Source: Nematostella vectensis (taxonomy: Eukaryota > Cnidaria > Anthozoa > Actiniaria > Edwardsiidae). From it: a stretch of DNA of 64,000 bases. Position 1 is the first letter of the stretch. Every line of letters begins with the position of its first letter. Position numbers and translations under genes: made by a program. The stretch covers positions 1,433,001 to 1,497,000 of the forward strand of contig NC_064044.1 of assembly GCF_932526225.1 (NCBI RefSeq), read 5' to 3'. Below the pieces are notes generated by a model. It was not told where the DNA came from. It made no database searches and was given only the letters and a program-made list of their open reading frames with translations. Positions 10,901-24,552 of the stretch are shown piece by piece.

Positions 10901-12536
10901 TGTAACCTCCAAAAGGTTACAATCGATAATTTTTTTTCCGAATGTAAATTCCAAAAAGTAACATTAGGAAAAATAAAACAGTATACTCTGAAAAAAGGGT
11001 ATATCAATCTATCGAGCGCTATGCTCTATGTTAGAATCTACTTAATCAAGTTATCCAAGGAATCTAGTTAGTTCTTGTGTGCATGAAATATGTACAGGAT
11101 CCTGAACAAATCATAAGCACATCAAAGATGCTGAGAGTACATAAAAATGTCCCTATACCTTCTTTTTATGTCATGACACACCAAGAACAGTATACTTAAG
11201 TATCGATATTTAAAAAAAAAATTAAGAAAAAAAATAGGCTATCAGCGGGAATCGAACCCGGGTCGCTGCGTTAGTAGTCAAGTGCCCGCAACGAAAGACT
11301 AACGTGGCATTGCTGAAGCGAATTGTAATGAAAACTACTTTTAGTAGTATTGGTATCGTAAACTATCCCAAGCAAAGTCACCATCGGACTGGAGGTTACA
11401 TTCGGGAAAAGCTTCTAGGTTACATTCGGGAATTTGTTTTACGAGTGTAACCTCCAAAAGGTTACAATCGATATTTTTTTTTCCGAATGTAAATTCCAAA
11501 AAGTAACATTAGGAAAAATAAAACAGTATACTCGGAAAAAAGGTATATCAATCTATCGAGCGCTATGCTCTATGTTAGAATCTACTTAATCAAGTTATCC
11601 AAGGAATCTAGTTAGTTCTTGTGTGCATAAAATATGTACAGGATCCTGAACAAAGCATGAGCACATCAAAGATACTGAGAGTACATAAAAATGTCCCTAT
11701 ACCTTCTTTTTATGTTATGACACACCAAGAACAGTATAATTAAGTATCGATATTTAAAAAAAATAAAGAAAAAAAATAAGCTATCAGCGGGAATCGAACC
11801 CGGGTAGCTGCGTTAGTAGTCAAGTGCCCGCAACGAAAGACTAACGTGGCATTGCTGAAGTGAATTGTAATGAAAATTACTTTTAATACTATTGGTATCG
11901 TAAACTATCCCAAGCAAAGTCACCATCGGACTGGAGGTTACATTCGGGAAAAGCTTCAGGGTTACATTCGGGAATTTATTTTACGAGTGTAACCTCCAAA
12001 TGGTTACAATCGATATTTTTTTTCCGAATGTAAATTCCAAAAAGTAACATTAAGAAAAATAAAACAGTATACTCGGAAAAAAAGGTATATCAATCTATCG
12101 AGCGCTAAGCTCTATGTTAGAATCTACTTAATCAAGTTATCCAAGGAATCTAGTTAGTTCTTGTGTGCATAAAATATGTACAGGATCCTGAACAAAGCAG
12201 GAGCACATCAAAGATGCTGAGAGTACATAAAAATGTCCCTATACCTTCTTTTTATGTCATGACACACCAAGAACAGTATAATTAAGTATCGATATTTAAA
12301 AAAAAAAACAAAGAAAAAAAAAATAGGCTATCAGCGGGAATCGAACCCGGGTCGCTGCGTTAGTAGTCAAGTGCCCGCAACGAAAGACTAACGTGGCATT
12401 GCTGAAGTGAATTGTAATGAAAATTACTTTTAATACTATTGGTATCGTAAACTATCCCAAGCAAAGTCACCATCGGACTGGACGTTACATTCGGGAAAAG
12501 CTTCAGGGTTACATTCGGGAATTTGTTTTACGCGTG

Positions 12537-13625
12537 TAACCTCCAAAAGGTTACAATCGATTTTTTTTTTCCGAATGTAAATTCCAAAAAGTAACATTAA
12601 GAAAAATAAAACAGTATACTCGGAAAAAAATGTATATCAATCTATCGAGCGCTATGCTCTATGTTAGAATCTACTTAATCAAGTTATCCAAGGAATCTAG
12701 TTAGTTCTTGTGTGCATAAAATATGTACAGGATCCTGAACAAAGCATGAGCACATCAAAGATGCTGAGAGTACATAAAAATGTCCCTATACCTTCTTTTT
12801 ATGTCATGACACACCAAGAACAGTATAATTAAGTATCGATATTTAAAAAAAAAAATAAAGAAAAAAAATAGGCTATCAGCGGGAATCGAACCCGGGTCAC
12901 TGCGTTAGTAGTCAAGTGCCCTCAACGAAAGACTAATGTGGCATTGCTGAAAGGAATTGTAATGAAAATTACTTTTAATACTATTGATATCGTAAACTAT
13001 CCCAAGCAAAGTCACCATCGGACTGGACGTTACATTCGGGAAAAGCTTCAGGGTTACATTCGGGAATTTGTTTTACGCGTGTAACCTCCAAAAGGTTACA
13101 ATCGATTTTTTTTTTCCGAATGTAAATTCCAAAAAGTAACATTAAGAAAAATAAAACAGTATACTCGGAAAAAAATGTATATCAATCTATCGAGCGCTAT
13201 GCTCTATGTTAGAATCTACTTAATCAAGTTATCCAAGGAATCTAGTTAGTTCTTGTGTGCATAAAATATGTACAGGATCCTGAACAAAGCATGAGCACAT
13301 CAAAGATGCTGAGAGTACATAAAAATGTCCCTATACCTTCTTTTTATGTCATGACACACCAAGAACAGTATAATTAAGTATCGATATTTAAAAAAAAAAT
13401 AAAGAAAAAAAATAGGCTATCAGCGGGAATCGAACCCGGGTCACTGCGTTAGTAGTCAAGTGCCCTCAACGAAAGACTAATGTGGCATTGCTGAAAGGAA
13501 TTGTAATGAAAATTACTTTTAATACTATTGGTATCGTAAACTATCCCAAGCAAAGTCACCATCGGACTGGAGGTTACATTCGGGAAAAGCTTCAGGGTTA
13601 CATTCGGGAATTTGTTTTACGAGTG
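12537..13625 (+). repeat. Nearly identical adjacent monomer pair
   Basis: Monomers 12537-13081 and 13082-13625 share a rare set of changes: ACGCGTGTAACC at the start, AAAAAATGTATATC, GGGTCACTGCG, GTGCCCTCAACG, GACTAATGTGG and GCTGAAAGG. The clear differences are GATATCG against GGTATCG in the tail and an ACG/AGG change in the first direct repeat. This is a recent single-monomer duplication. Confidence 0.85.
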
Positions 13626-13968
13626 TAACCTCCAAAAGGTTACAATCGATAATTTTTTTTCCGAATGTAAATTCCAAAAAGTAACATTAGGAAAAATAAA
13701 ACAGTATACTCTGAAAAAAGGGTATATCAATCTATCGAGCGCTATGCTCTATGTTAGAATCTACTTAATCAAGTTATCCAAGGAATCTAGTTAGTTCTTG
13801 TGTGCATAAAATATGTACAGGATCCTGAACAAAGCATGAGCACATCAAAGATACTGAGAGTACATAAAAATGTCCCTATACCTTCTTTTTATGTTATGAC
13901 ACACCAAGAACAGTATAATTAAGTATCGATATTTAAAAAAAATAAAGAAAAAAAATAAGCTATCAGCG

Positions 13969-13979
13969 GGAATAGAACT
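13969..13979 (-). pseudogene. tRNA-like copy with a broken B box (second of the pair)
   Basis: Same AGTTCTATTCC lesion as the copy at 2524, about 11.4 kb (21 monomers) away. Neighbouring variants (AAAGATACTGAG, TATGTTATGAC, GGGTAGCTG) are shared too. Confidence 0.6.
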
Positions 13980-16352
13980 CGGGTAGCTGCGTTAGTAGTC
14001 AAGTGCCCGCAACGAAAGACTAACGTGGCATTGCTGAAGTGAATTGTAATGAAAATTACTTTTAATACTATTGGTATCGTAAACTATCCCAAGCAAAGTC
14101 ACCATCGGACTGGAGGTTACATTCGGGAAAAGCTTCAGGGTTACATTCGGGAATTTGTTTTACGAGTGTAACCTCCAAAAGGTTACAATCGATATTTTTT
14201 TTCCGAATGTAAATTCCAAAAAGTAACATTAGGAAAAATAAAACAGTATACTCGGAAAAAAGGTATATCAATCTATCGAGCGCTATGCTCTATGTTAGAA
14301 TCTACTTAATCAAGTTATCCAAGGAATCTAGTTAGTTCTTGTGTGCATAAAATATGTACAGGATCCTGAACAAAGCATGAGCACATCAAAGATACTGAGA
14401 GTACATAAAAATGTCCCTATACCTTCTTTTTATGTTATGACACACCAAGAACAGTATAATTAAGTATCGATATTTAAAAAAAAATAAAGAAAAAAAATAA
14501 GCTATCAGCGGGAATCGAACCCGGGTAGCTGCGTTAGTAGTCAAGTGCCCGCAACGAAAGCCTAACGTGGCATTGCTGAAGTGAATTGTAATGAAAATTA
14601 CTTTTAATACTATTGGTATCGTAAACTATCCCAAGCAAAGTCACCATCGGACTGGAGGTTACATTCGGGAAAAGCTTCAGGGTTACATTCGGGAATTTAT
14701 TTTACGAGTGTAACCTCCAAATGGTTACAATCGATATTTTTTTTTTCCGAATGTAAATTCCAAAAAGTAACATTAAGAAAAATAAAACAGTATACTCGGA
14801 AAAAAAGGTATATCAATCTATCGAGCGCTAAGCTCTATGTTAGAATCTACTTAATCAAGTTATCCAAGGAATCTAGTTAGTTCTTGTGTGCATAAAATAT
14901 GTACAGGATCCTGAACAAAGCATGAGCACATCAAAGATGCTGAGAGTATATAAAAATGTCCCTATACCTTCTTTTTATGTCATGACACACCAAGAACAGT
15001 ATAATTGAGTATCGATATTTAAAAAAAAAAACAAAGAAAAAAAAAATAGGCTATCAGCGGGAATCGAACCCGGGTCGCTGCGTTAGTAGTCAAGTGCCCG
15101 CAACGAAAGACTAACGTGGCATTGCTGAAGTGAATTGTAATGAAAATTACTTTTAATACTATTGGTATCGTAAACTATCCCAAGCAAAGTCACCATCGGA
15201 CTGGAGGTTACATTCGGGAAAAGCTTCAGGGTTACATTCGGGAATTTGTTTTACGAGTGTAACCTCCAAAAGGTTACAATCGATAATTTTTTTTCCGAAT
15301 GTAAATTTCAAAAAGTAACATTAGGAAAAATAAAACAGTATACTCGGAAAGAAAAGGTATATCAATCTATCGAGCGCTATGCTCTATGTCAGAATCTACT
15401 TAATCAAGTTATCCAAGGAATCTAGTTAGTTCTTGTGTGCATAAAATATGTACAGGATCCTGAACAAAGCATGAGCACATCAAAGATGCTGAGAGTACAT
15501 AAAAATGTCCCTATACCTTCTTTTTATGTCATGACACACCAAGAACAGTATAATTAAGTATTGATATTTAAAAAAAAATAAAGAAAAAAAAATAGGCTAT
15601 CAGTTGGAATCGAACCCGGGTCGCTGCGTTAGTAGTCAAGTGCCCGCAACGAAAGACTAACGTGGCATTACTGAAGGGAATTGTAATGAAAATTACTTTT
15701 AATACTATTGGTATCGTAAACTATCCCAAGCAAAGTCACCATCGGACTGGAGGTTACATTCGGGAAAAGCTTCAGGGTTACATTCGGGAATTTGTTTTAC
15801 GAGTGTAACCTCCAAAAGGTTACAATCTATATTTTTTTTTCCAAATGTAAATTCTAAAAAGTAACATTAGGAAAAAATAAAACAGTATACTCGGAAAGAA
15901 AGGTATATCAATCTATCGAGCGCTATGCTCTATGTTAGAATCTACTTATTCAAGTTATCCAAGGAATCTAGTTAGTTCTTGTGTGCATAAAATATGTACA
16001 GGATCCTGAACAAAGCATGAGCACATCAAAGATGCTGAGAGTACATAAAAATGTCCCTATACCTTCTTTTTATGTCATGAGACACCAAGAACAGTATAAT
16101 TAAGTATCGATATTTAAAAAAAAAATAAAGAAAAAAAAATAGGCTATCAGCGGGAATCGAACCCGGGTCGCTGCGTTAGTAGTCAAGTGCCCTCAACGAA
16201 AGACTAATGTGGCATTGCTGAAAGGAATTGTAATGAAAGTTACTTTTAATACTATTGGTATCGTAAACTATCCCAAGCAAAGTCACCATCGGACTGGAGG
16301 TTACATTCGGGAAAAGCTTCAGGGTTACATTCGGGAATTTGTTTTACGAGTG

Positions 16353-18532
16353 TAACCTCCAAAAGGTTACAATCGATAATTTTTTTTCCGAATGTAAATT
16401 CCAAAAAGTAACATTAGGAAATATAAAACAGTATACTCTGAAAAAAGGGTATATCAATCTATCGAGCGCTATGCTCTATGTTAGAATCTACTTAATCAAG
16501 TTATCCAAGGAATCTAGTTAGTTCTTGTGTGCATGAAATATGTACAGGATCCTGAACAAATCATAAGCACATCAAAGATGCTGAGAGTACATAAAAATGT
16601 CCCTATACCTTCTTTTTATGTCATGACACACCAAGAACAGTATACTTAAGTATCGATATTTAAAAAAAAAATTAAGAAAAAAAATAGGCTATCAGCGGGA
16701 ATCGAACCCGGGTCGCTGCGTTAGTAGTCAAGTGCCCGCAACGAAAGACTAACGTGGCATTGCTGAAGGGAATTGTAATAAAAATTACTTTTAATACTAT
16801 TGGTATCGTAAACTATCCCAAGCAAAGTCACCATCGGACTGGAGGTTACATTCGGGAAAAGCTTCAGGGTTACATTCGGGAATTTGTTTTACGAGTGTAA
16901 CCTCCAAAAGGTTACAATCGATAATTTTTTTTCCGAATGTAAATTCCAAAAAGTAACATTAGGAAAAATAAAACAGTATACTCTGAAAAAAGGGTATATC
17001 AATCTATCGAGCGCTATGCTCTATGTTAGAATCTACTTAATCAAGTTATCCAAGGAATCTAGTTAGTTCTTGTGTGCATGAAATATGTACAGGATCCTGA
17101 ACAAATCATAAGCACATCAAAGATGCTGAGAGTACATAAAAATGTCCCTATACCTTCTTTTTATGTCATGACACACCAAGAACAGTATACTTAAGTATCG
17201 ATATTTAAAAAAAAAATTAAGAAAAAAAATAGGCTATCAGCGGGAATCGAACCCGGGTCGCTGCGTTAGTAGTCAAGTGCCCGCAACGAAAGACTAACGT
17301 GGCATTGCTGAAGGGAATTGTAATAAAAATTACTTTTAATACTATTGGTATCGTAAACTATCCCAAGCAAAGTCACCATCGGACTGGAGGTTACATTCGG
17401 GAAAAGCTTCAGGGTTACATTCGGGAATTTGTTTTACGAGTGTAACCTCCAAAAGGTTACAATCGATAATTTTTTTTCCGAATGTAAATTCCAAAAAGTA
17501 ACATTAGGAAATATAAAACAGTATACTCTGAAAAAAGGGTATATCAATCTATCGAGCGCTATGCTCTATGTTAGAATCTACTTAATCAAGTTATCCAAGG
17601 AATCTAGTTAGTTCTTGTGTGCATGAAATATGTACAGGATCCTGAACAAATCATAAGCACATCAAAGATGCTGAGAGTACATAAAAATGTCCCTATACCT
17701 TCTTTTTATGTCATGACACACCAAGAACAGTATACTTAAGTATCGATATTTAAAAAAAAAATTAAGAAAAAAAATAGGCTATCAGCGGGAATCGAACCCG
17801 GGTCGCTGCGTTAGTAGTCAAGTGCCCGCAACGAAAGACTAACGTGGCATTGCTGAAGGGAATTGTAATAAAAATTACTTTTAATACTATTGGTATCGTA
17901 AACTATCCCAAGCAAAGTCACCATCGGACTGGAGGTTACATTCGGGAAAAGCTTCAGGGTTACATTCGGGAATTTGTTTTACGAGTGTAACCTCCAAAAG
18001 GTTACAATCGATAATTTTTTTTCCGAATGTAAATTCCAAAAAGTAACATTAGGAAAAATAAAACAGTATACTCTGAAAAAAGGGTATATCAATCTATCGA
18101 GCGCTATGCTCTATGTTAGAATCTACTTAATCAAGTTATCCAAGGAATCTAGTTAGTTCTTGTGTGCATGAAATATGTACAGGATCCTGAACAAATCATA
18201 AGCACATCAAAGATGCTGAGAGTACATAAAAATGTCCCTATACCTTCTTTTTATGTCATGACACACCAAGAACAGTATACTTAAGTATCGATATTTAAAA
18301 AAAAAATTAAGAAAAAAAATAGGCTATCAGCGGGAATCGAACCCGGGTCGCTGCGTTAGTAGTCAAGTGCCCGCAACGAAAGACTAACGTGGCATTGCTG
18401 AAGGGAATTGTAATAAAAATTACTTTTAATACTATTGGTATCGTAAACTATCCCAAGCAAAGTCACCATCGGACTGGAGGTTACATTCGGGAAAAGCTTC
18501 AGGGTTACATTCGGGAATTTGTTTTACGAGTG
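16353..18532 (+). repeat. Four nearly identical 545-bp monomers
   Basis: Starts at 16353, 16898, 17443 and 17988 are exactly 545 bp apart. All four share GCATGAAATATG, AATCATAAGC, GTATACTTAAG and GTAATAAAAATTAC. The first and third have GGAAATATAAAAC, the second and fourth GGAAAAATAAAAC, so the amplified unit was probably a two-monomer, 1090-bp block duplicated once. The monomer at 10903 has the same middle section and may be a relative of the seed copy. Confidence 0.9.
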
Positions 18533-21266
18533 TAACCTCCAAAAGGTTACAATCGATAATTTTTTTTCCGAATGTAAATTCCAAAAAGTAACATTAGGAA
18601 AAATAAAACAGTATACTCGGAAAAAAAGGTATATCAATCTATCGAGCGCTATGCTCTATGTTAGAATCTACTTAATCAAGTTATCCAAGGAATCTAGTTA
18701 GTTCTTGTGTGCATAAAATATGTGCAGGATCCTGAACAAAGCATGAGCACATCAAAGATGCTGAGAGTACATAAAAATGTCCCTATACCTTCTTTTTATG
18801 TCATGACACACCAAGAACAGTATAATTAAGTATCGATATTTAAAAAAAAAATTAAGAAAAAAAAATAGGCTATCAGCGGGAATCGAACCCGGGTCGCTGC
18901 GTTAGTAGTCAAGTGCCCGCAATGAAAGACAAACGTGGCATTACTGAAGGGAATTGTAATGAAAATTACTTTTAATACTATTGGTATCGTAAACTATCCC
19001 AAGCAAAGTCACCATCGGACTGGAGGTTACATTCCTGGACAAGCTTCAGGGTTACATTCGGGAATTTGTTTTACGAGTGTAACCTCCAAAAGGTTACAAT
19101 CGATAATTTTTTTTTTTCGAATGTAAATTCCAAAAAGTAACATTAGGAAAAATAAAACAGTATACTCGGAAAAAAAGGTGTATCAATCTATCGAGCGCTA
19201 TGCTCTATGTTAGAATCTACCTAATCAAGTTATCCAAGGAATCTAGTTAGTTCTTGTGTGCATGAAATATGTACAGGATCCTGAACAAAGCATGAGCACA
19301 TCAAAGATGCTGTGAGTACATAAAAATGTCCCTATACCTTCTTTTTATGTCATGACACACCAAGAACAGTATACTTAAGTATCGATATTCAAAAAAAAAA
19401 ATTAAGAAAAAAAATAGGCTATCAGCGGGAATCGGACCCGGGTCGCTGCGTTAGTAGTCAAGTGCCCGCAACGAAAGACTAACGTGGCATTGCTGAAGGG
19501 AATTGTAATAAAAATTACTTTTAATACTATTGGTATCGTAAACTATCCCAAGCAAAGTCACCATCGGACTGGAGGTTACATTCGGGAAAAGCTTCAGGGT
19601 TACATTCGGGAATTTGTTTTACGAGTGTAACCTCCAAAAGGTTACAATCGATAATTTTTTTTCCGAATGTAAATTCCAAAAAGTAACATTAGGAAAAATA
19701 AAACAGTATACTCGGAAAAAAAGGTATATCAATCTATCGAGCGCTATGCTCTATGTTAGAATCTACTTAATCAAGTTATCCAAGGAATCTAGTTAGTTCT
19801 TGTGTGCATAAAATATGTGCAGGATCCTGAACAAAGCATGAGCACATCAAAGATGCTGAGAGTACATAAAAATGTCCCTATACCTTCTTTTTATGTCATG
19901 ACACACCAAGAACAGTATAATTAAGTATCGATATTTAAAAAAAAAATTAAGAAAAAAAAATAGGCTATCAGCGGGAATCGAACCCGGGTCGCTGCGTTAG
20001 TAGTCAAGTGCCCGCAACGAAAGACTAACGTGGCATTGCTGAAGGGAATTGTAATGAAAATTACTTTTAATACTATTGGTATCGTAAACTATCCCAAGCA
20101 AAGTCACCATCGGACTGGAGGTTACATTCGGGAAAAGCTTCAGGGTTACATTCGGGAATTTGTTTTACGAGTGTAACCTCCAAAAGGTTACAATCGATAA
20201 TTTTTTTTTTCCGAATGTAAATTCCAAAAAGTAACATTAGGAAAAATAAAACAGTATACTCGGAAAAAAAGGTGTATCAATCTATCGAGCGCTATGCTCT
20301 ATGTTAGAATCTACTTAATCAAGTTATCCAAGGAATCTAGTTAGTTCTTGTGTGCATGAAATATGTACAGGATCCTGAACAAAGCATGAGCACATCAAAG
20401 ATGCTGAGAGTACATAAAAATGTCCCTATACCTTCTTTTTATGTCATGACACACCAAGAACAGTATACTTAAGTATCGATATTTAAAAAAAAAAATTAAG
20501 AAAAAAAATAGGCTATCAGCGGGAATCGAACCCGGGTCGCTGCGTTAGTAGTCAAGTGCCCGCAACGAAAGACTAACGTGGCATTGCTGAAGGGAATTGT
20601 AATAAAAATTACTTTTAATACTATTGGTATCGTAAACTATCCCAAGCAAAGTCACCATCGGACTGGAGGTTACATTCGGGAAAAGCTTCAGGGTTACATT
20701 CGGGAATTTGTTTTACGAGTGTAACCTCCAAAAGGTTACAATCGATAATTTTTTTTCCGAATGTAAATTCCAAAAAGTAACATTAGGAAAAATAAAACAG
20801 TATACTCTGAAAAAAGGGTATATCAATCTATCGAGCGCTATGCTCTATGTTAGAATCTACTTAATCAAGTTATCCAAGGAATCTAGTTAGTTCTTGTGTG
20901 CATAAAATATGTGCAGGATCCTGAACAAAGCATGAGCACATCAAAGATGCTGAGAGTACATAAAAATGTCCCTATACCTTCTTTTTATGTCATGACACAC
21001 CAAGAACAGTATAATTAAGTATCGATATTTAAAAAAAAATTAAGAAAAAAAAATAGGCTATCAGCGGGAATCGAACCCGGGTAGCTGCGTTAGTAGTCAA
21101 GTGCCCGCAATGAAAGACAAACGTGGCATTACTGAAGGGAATTGTAATGAAAATTACTTTTAATACTATTGGTATCGTAAACTATCCCAAGCAAAGTCAC
21201 CATCGGACTGGAGGTTACATTCGGGACAAGCTTCAGGGTTACATTCGGGAATTTGTTTTACGAGTG

Positions 21267-24200
21267 TAACCTCCAAAAGGTTACAATCGATAATTTTTTT
21301 TTTCCGAATGTAAATTCCAAAAAGTAACATTAGGAAAAATAAAACAGTATACTCGGAAAAAAAGGTATATCAATCTATCGAGCGCTATGCTCTATGTTAG
21401 AATCTACTTAATCAAGTTATCCAAGGAATCTAGTTAGTTCTTGTGTGCATAAAATATGTGCAGGATCCTGAACAAAGCATGAGCACATCAAAGATGCTGA
21501 GAGTACATAAAAATGTCCCTATACCTTCTTTTTATGTCATGACACACCAAGAACAGTATAATTAAGTATCGATATTTAAAAAAAAAATTAAGAAAAAAAA
21601 ATAGGCTATTAGCGGGAATCGAACCCGGGTCGCTGCGTTAGTAGTCAAGTGCCCGCAATGAAAGACTAACGTGGCATTGCTGAAGGGAATTGTTATGAAA
21701 ACTACTTTAATACTATTGGTATCGTAAACTATCCCAAGCAAAGTCACCATCGGACTGGAGGTTACATTCGGGAAAAGCTTCAGGGTTACATTCGGGAATT
21801 TGTTTTACGAGTGTAACCTCCAAAAGGTTACAATCGATAATTTTTTTTCCGAATGTAAATTCCAAAATGTAACATTAGGAAAAATAAAACAGTATACTCG
21901 GAAAACAAGGTATATCAATCTATCGAGCGCTATGCTCTATGTTAGAATCTACTTAATCAAGTTATCCAAGGAATCTAGTTAGTTCTTGTGTGCATAAAAT
22001 ATGTACAGGATCCTGAACAAAGCATGAACACATCAAAGATGCTGAGAGTACATACAAATGTCCCTATAGCTTCTTTTTATGTCATGACACACCAAGAACA
22101 GTATAATTAAGTATCGATATTTAAAAATAAAAAATTAAGAAAAAAAAAATAGGCTATCAGCGGGAATCGAACCCGGGTAGCTGCGTTAGTAGTCAAGTGC
22201 CCGCAACGAAAGACAAACGTGGCATTACTGAAGGGAATTGTAATGAAAACTACTTTTAATACTATTGGTATCGTAAACTATCCCAAGCAAAGTCACCATC
22301 GGACTGGAGGTTACATTCGGAAAAAGCTTCAGGGTTACATTCGGGAATTTGTTTTACGAGTGTAACCTCCAAAAGGTTACAATCGATAATTTTTTTTTTC
22401 CGAATGTAAATTCCAAAAAGTAACATTAGGAAAAATAAAACAGTATACTCGGAAAAAAAGGTGTATCAATCTATCGAGCGCTATGCTCTATGTTAGAATC
22501 TACTTAATCAAGTTATCCAAGGAATCTAGTTAGTTCTTGTTTTCATGAAATATGTACAGGATCCTGAACAAAGCATGAGCACATCAAAGATGCTGAGAGT
22601 ACATAAAAATGTCCCTATACCTTCTTTTTATGTCATGACACACCAAGAAAAGTAAACTTAAGTATCGATATTTAAAAAAAAAAATTAAGAAAAAAAATAG
22701 GCTATCAGCGGGAATCGAACCCGGGTCGCTGCGTTAGTAGTCAAGTGCCCGCAACGAAAGACTAACGTGGCATTGCTGAAGGGAATTGTAATAAAAATTA
22801 CTTTTAATACTATTGGTATCGTAAACTATCCCAAGCAAAGTCACCATCGGACTGGAGGTTACATTCGGGAAAAGCTTCAGGGTTACATTCGGGAATTTGT
22901 TTTACGAGTGTAACCTCCAAAAGGTTACAATCGATAATTTTTTTTCCGAATGTAAATTCCAAAAAGTAACATTAGGAAAAATAAAACAGTATACTCGGAA
23001 AAAAAGGTATATCAATCTATCGAGCGCTATGCTCTATGTTAGAATCTACTTAATCAAGTTATCCAAGGAATCTAGTTAGTTCTTGTGTGCATAAAATATG
23101 TGCAGGATCCTGAACAAAGCATGAGCACATCAAAGATGCTGAGAGTACATAAAAATGTCCCTATACCTTCTTTTTATGTCATGACACACCAAGAACAGTA
23201 TAATTAAGTATCGATATTTAAAAAAAAATTAAGAAAAAAAAATAGGCTATCAGCGGGAATCGAACCCGGGTCGCTGCGTTAGTAGTCAAGTGCCCGCAAT
23301 GAAAGACAAACGTGGCATTACTGAAGGGAATTGTAATGAAAATTACTTTTAATACTATTGGTATCGTAAACTATCCCAAGCAAAGTCACCATCGGACTGG
23401 AGGTTACATTCGGGACAAGCTTCAGGGTTACATTCAAGAATTTGTTTTACGAGTGTAACCTCCAAAAGGTTACAATCGATAATTTTTTTTTTCCGAATGT
23501 AAATTCCAAAACGTAACATTAGGAAAAATAAAACAGTATACTCGGAAAAAAAGGTATATCAATCTATCGAGCGCTATGCTCTATGTTAGAATCTACTTAA
23601 TCAAGTTATCCAAGGAATCTAGTTAGTTCTTGTGTGCATAAAATATGTGCAGGATCCTGAACAAAGCATGAGCACATCAAAGATGCTGAGAGTACATAAA
23701 AATGTCCCTATACCTTCTTTTTATGTCATGACACACCAAGAACAGTATAATTAAGTATCGATATTTAAAAAAAAAATTAAGAAAAAAAAATAGGCTATCA
23801 GCGGGAATCGAACCCGGGTCGCTGCGTTAGTAGTCAAGTGCCCGCAATGAAAGACAAACGTGGCATTACTGAAGGGAATTGTAATGAAAATTACTTTTAA
23901 TACTATTGGTATCGTAAACTATCCCAAGCAAAGTCACCATCGGACTGGAGGTTACATTCGGGACAAGCTTCAGGGTTACATTCGGGAATTTGTTTTACGA
24001 GTGTAACCTCCAAAAGGTTACAATCGATAATTTTTTTTTTTCCGAATGTAAATTCCAAAAAGTAACATTAGGAAAAATAAAACAGTATACTCGGAAAAAA
24101 AGGTGTATCAATCTATCGAGCGCTATGCTCTATGTTAGAATCTACTTAATCAAGTTATCCAAGGAATCTAGTTAGTTCTTGTGTGCATGAAATATGTACA

Positions 24201-24552
24201 GGATCCTGAACAAAGCATGAGCACATCAAAGATGCTGAGAGTACATAAAAATGTCCCTATACCTTCTTTTTATGTCATGACACACCAAGAACAGTATACT
24301 TAAGTATCGATATTAAAAAAAAAAAATTAAGAAAAAAAATAGGCTATCAGCGGGAATCGAACCCGGGTCGCTGCGTTAGTAGTCAAGTGCCCGCAACGAA
24401 AGACTAACGTGGCATTGCTGAAGGGAATTGTAATAAAAATTACTTTTAATACTATTGGTATCGTAAACTATCCCAAGCAAAGTCACCATCGGACTGGAGG
24501 TTACATTCGGGACAAGCTTCAGGGTTACATTCGGGAATTTGTTTTACGAGTG
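21267..24552 (+). repeat. Six-monomer higher-order repeat, copy 1 (3286 bp)
   Basis: All six monomer starts recur exactly 3286 bp later (copy 2). Markers include GGCTATTAGCG with GTTATGAAAACTACTTTAA, CATACAAATGTCCCTATAGC, TTGTTTTCATGAAATATG, AGAAAAGTAAACTTAAG, ACATTCAAGAA and AAAACGTAACATT. I saw no difference in the stretches I compared. Shared identity begins somewhat before 21267, within the tail of the previous monomer. Confidence 0.93.

Noticed and set aside
18935-19126. Open frames of 62-83 codons crossing the tRNA-like segment and direct repeats (also near 21562, 24848, 29275, 44748, 61124, 62788)
   Set aside because: They appear only where a private substitution or indel removes a stop. 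They overlap the tRNA-like segment and have no family resemblance.
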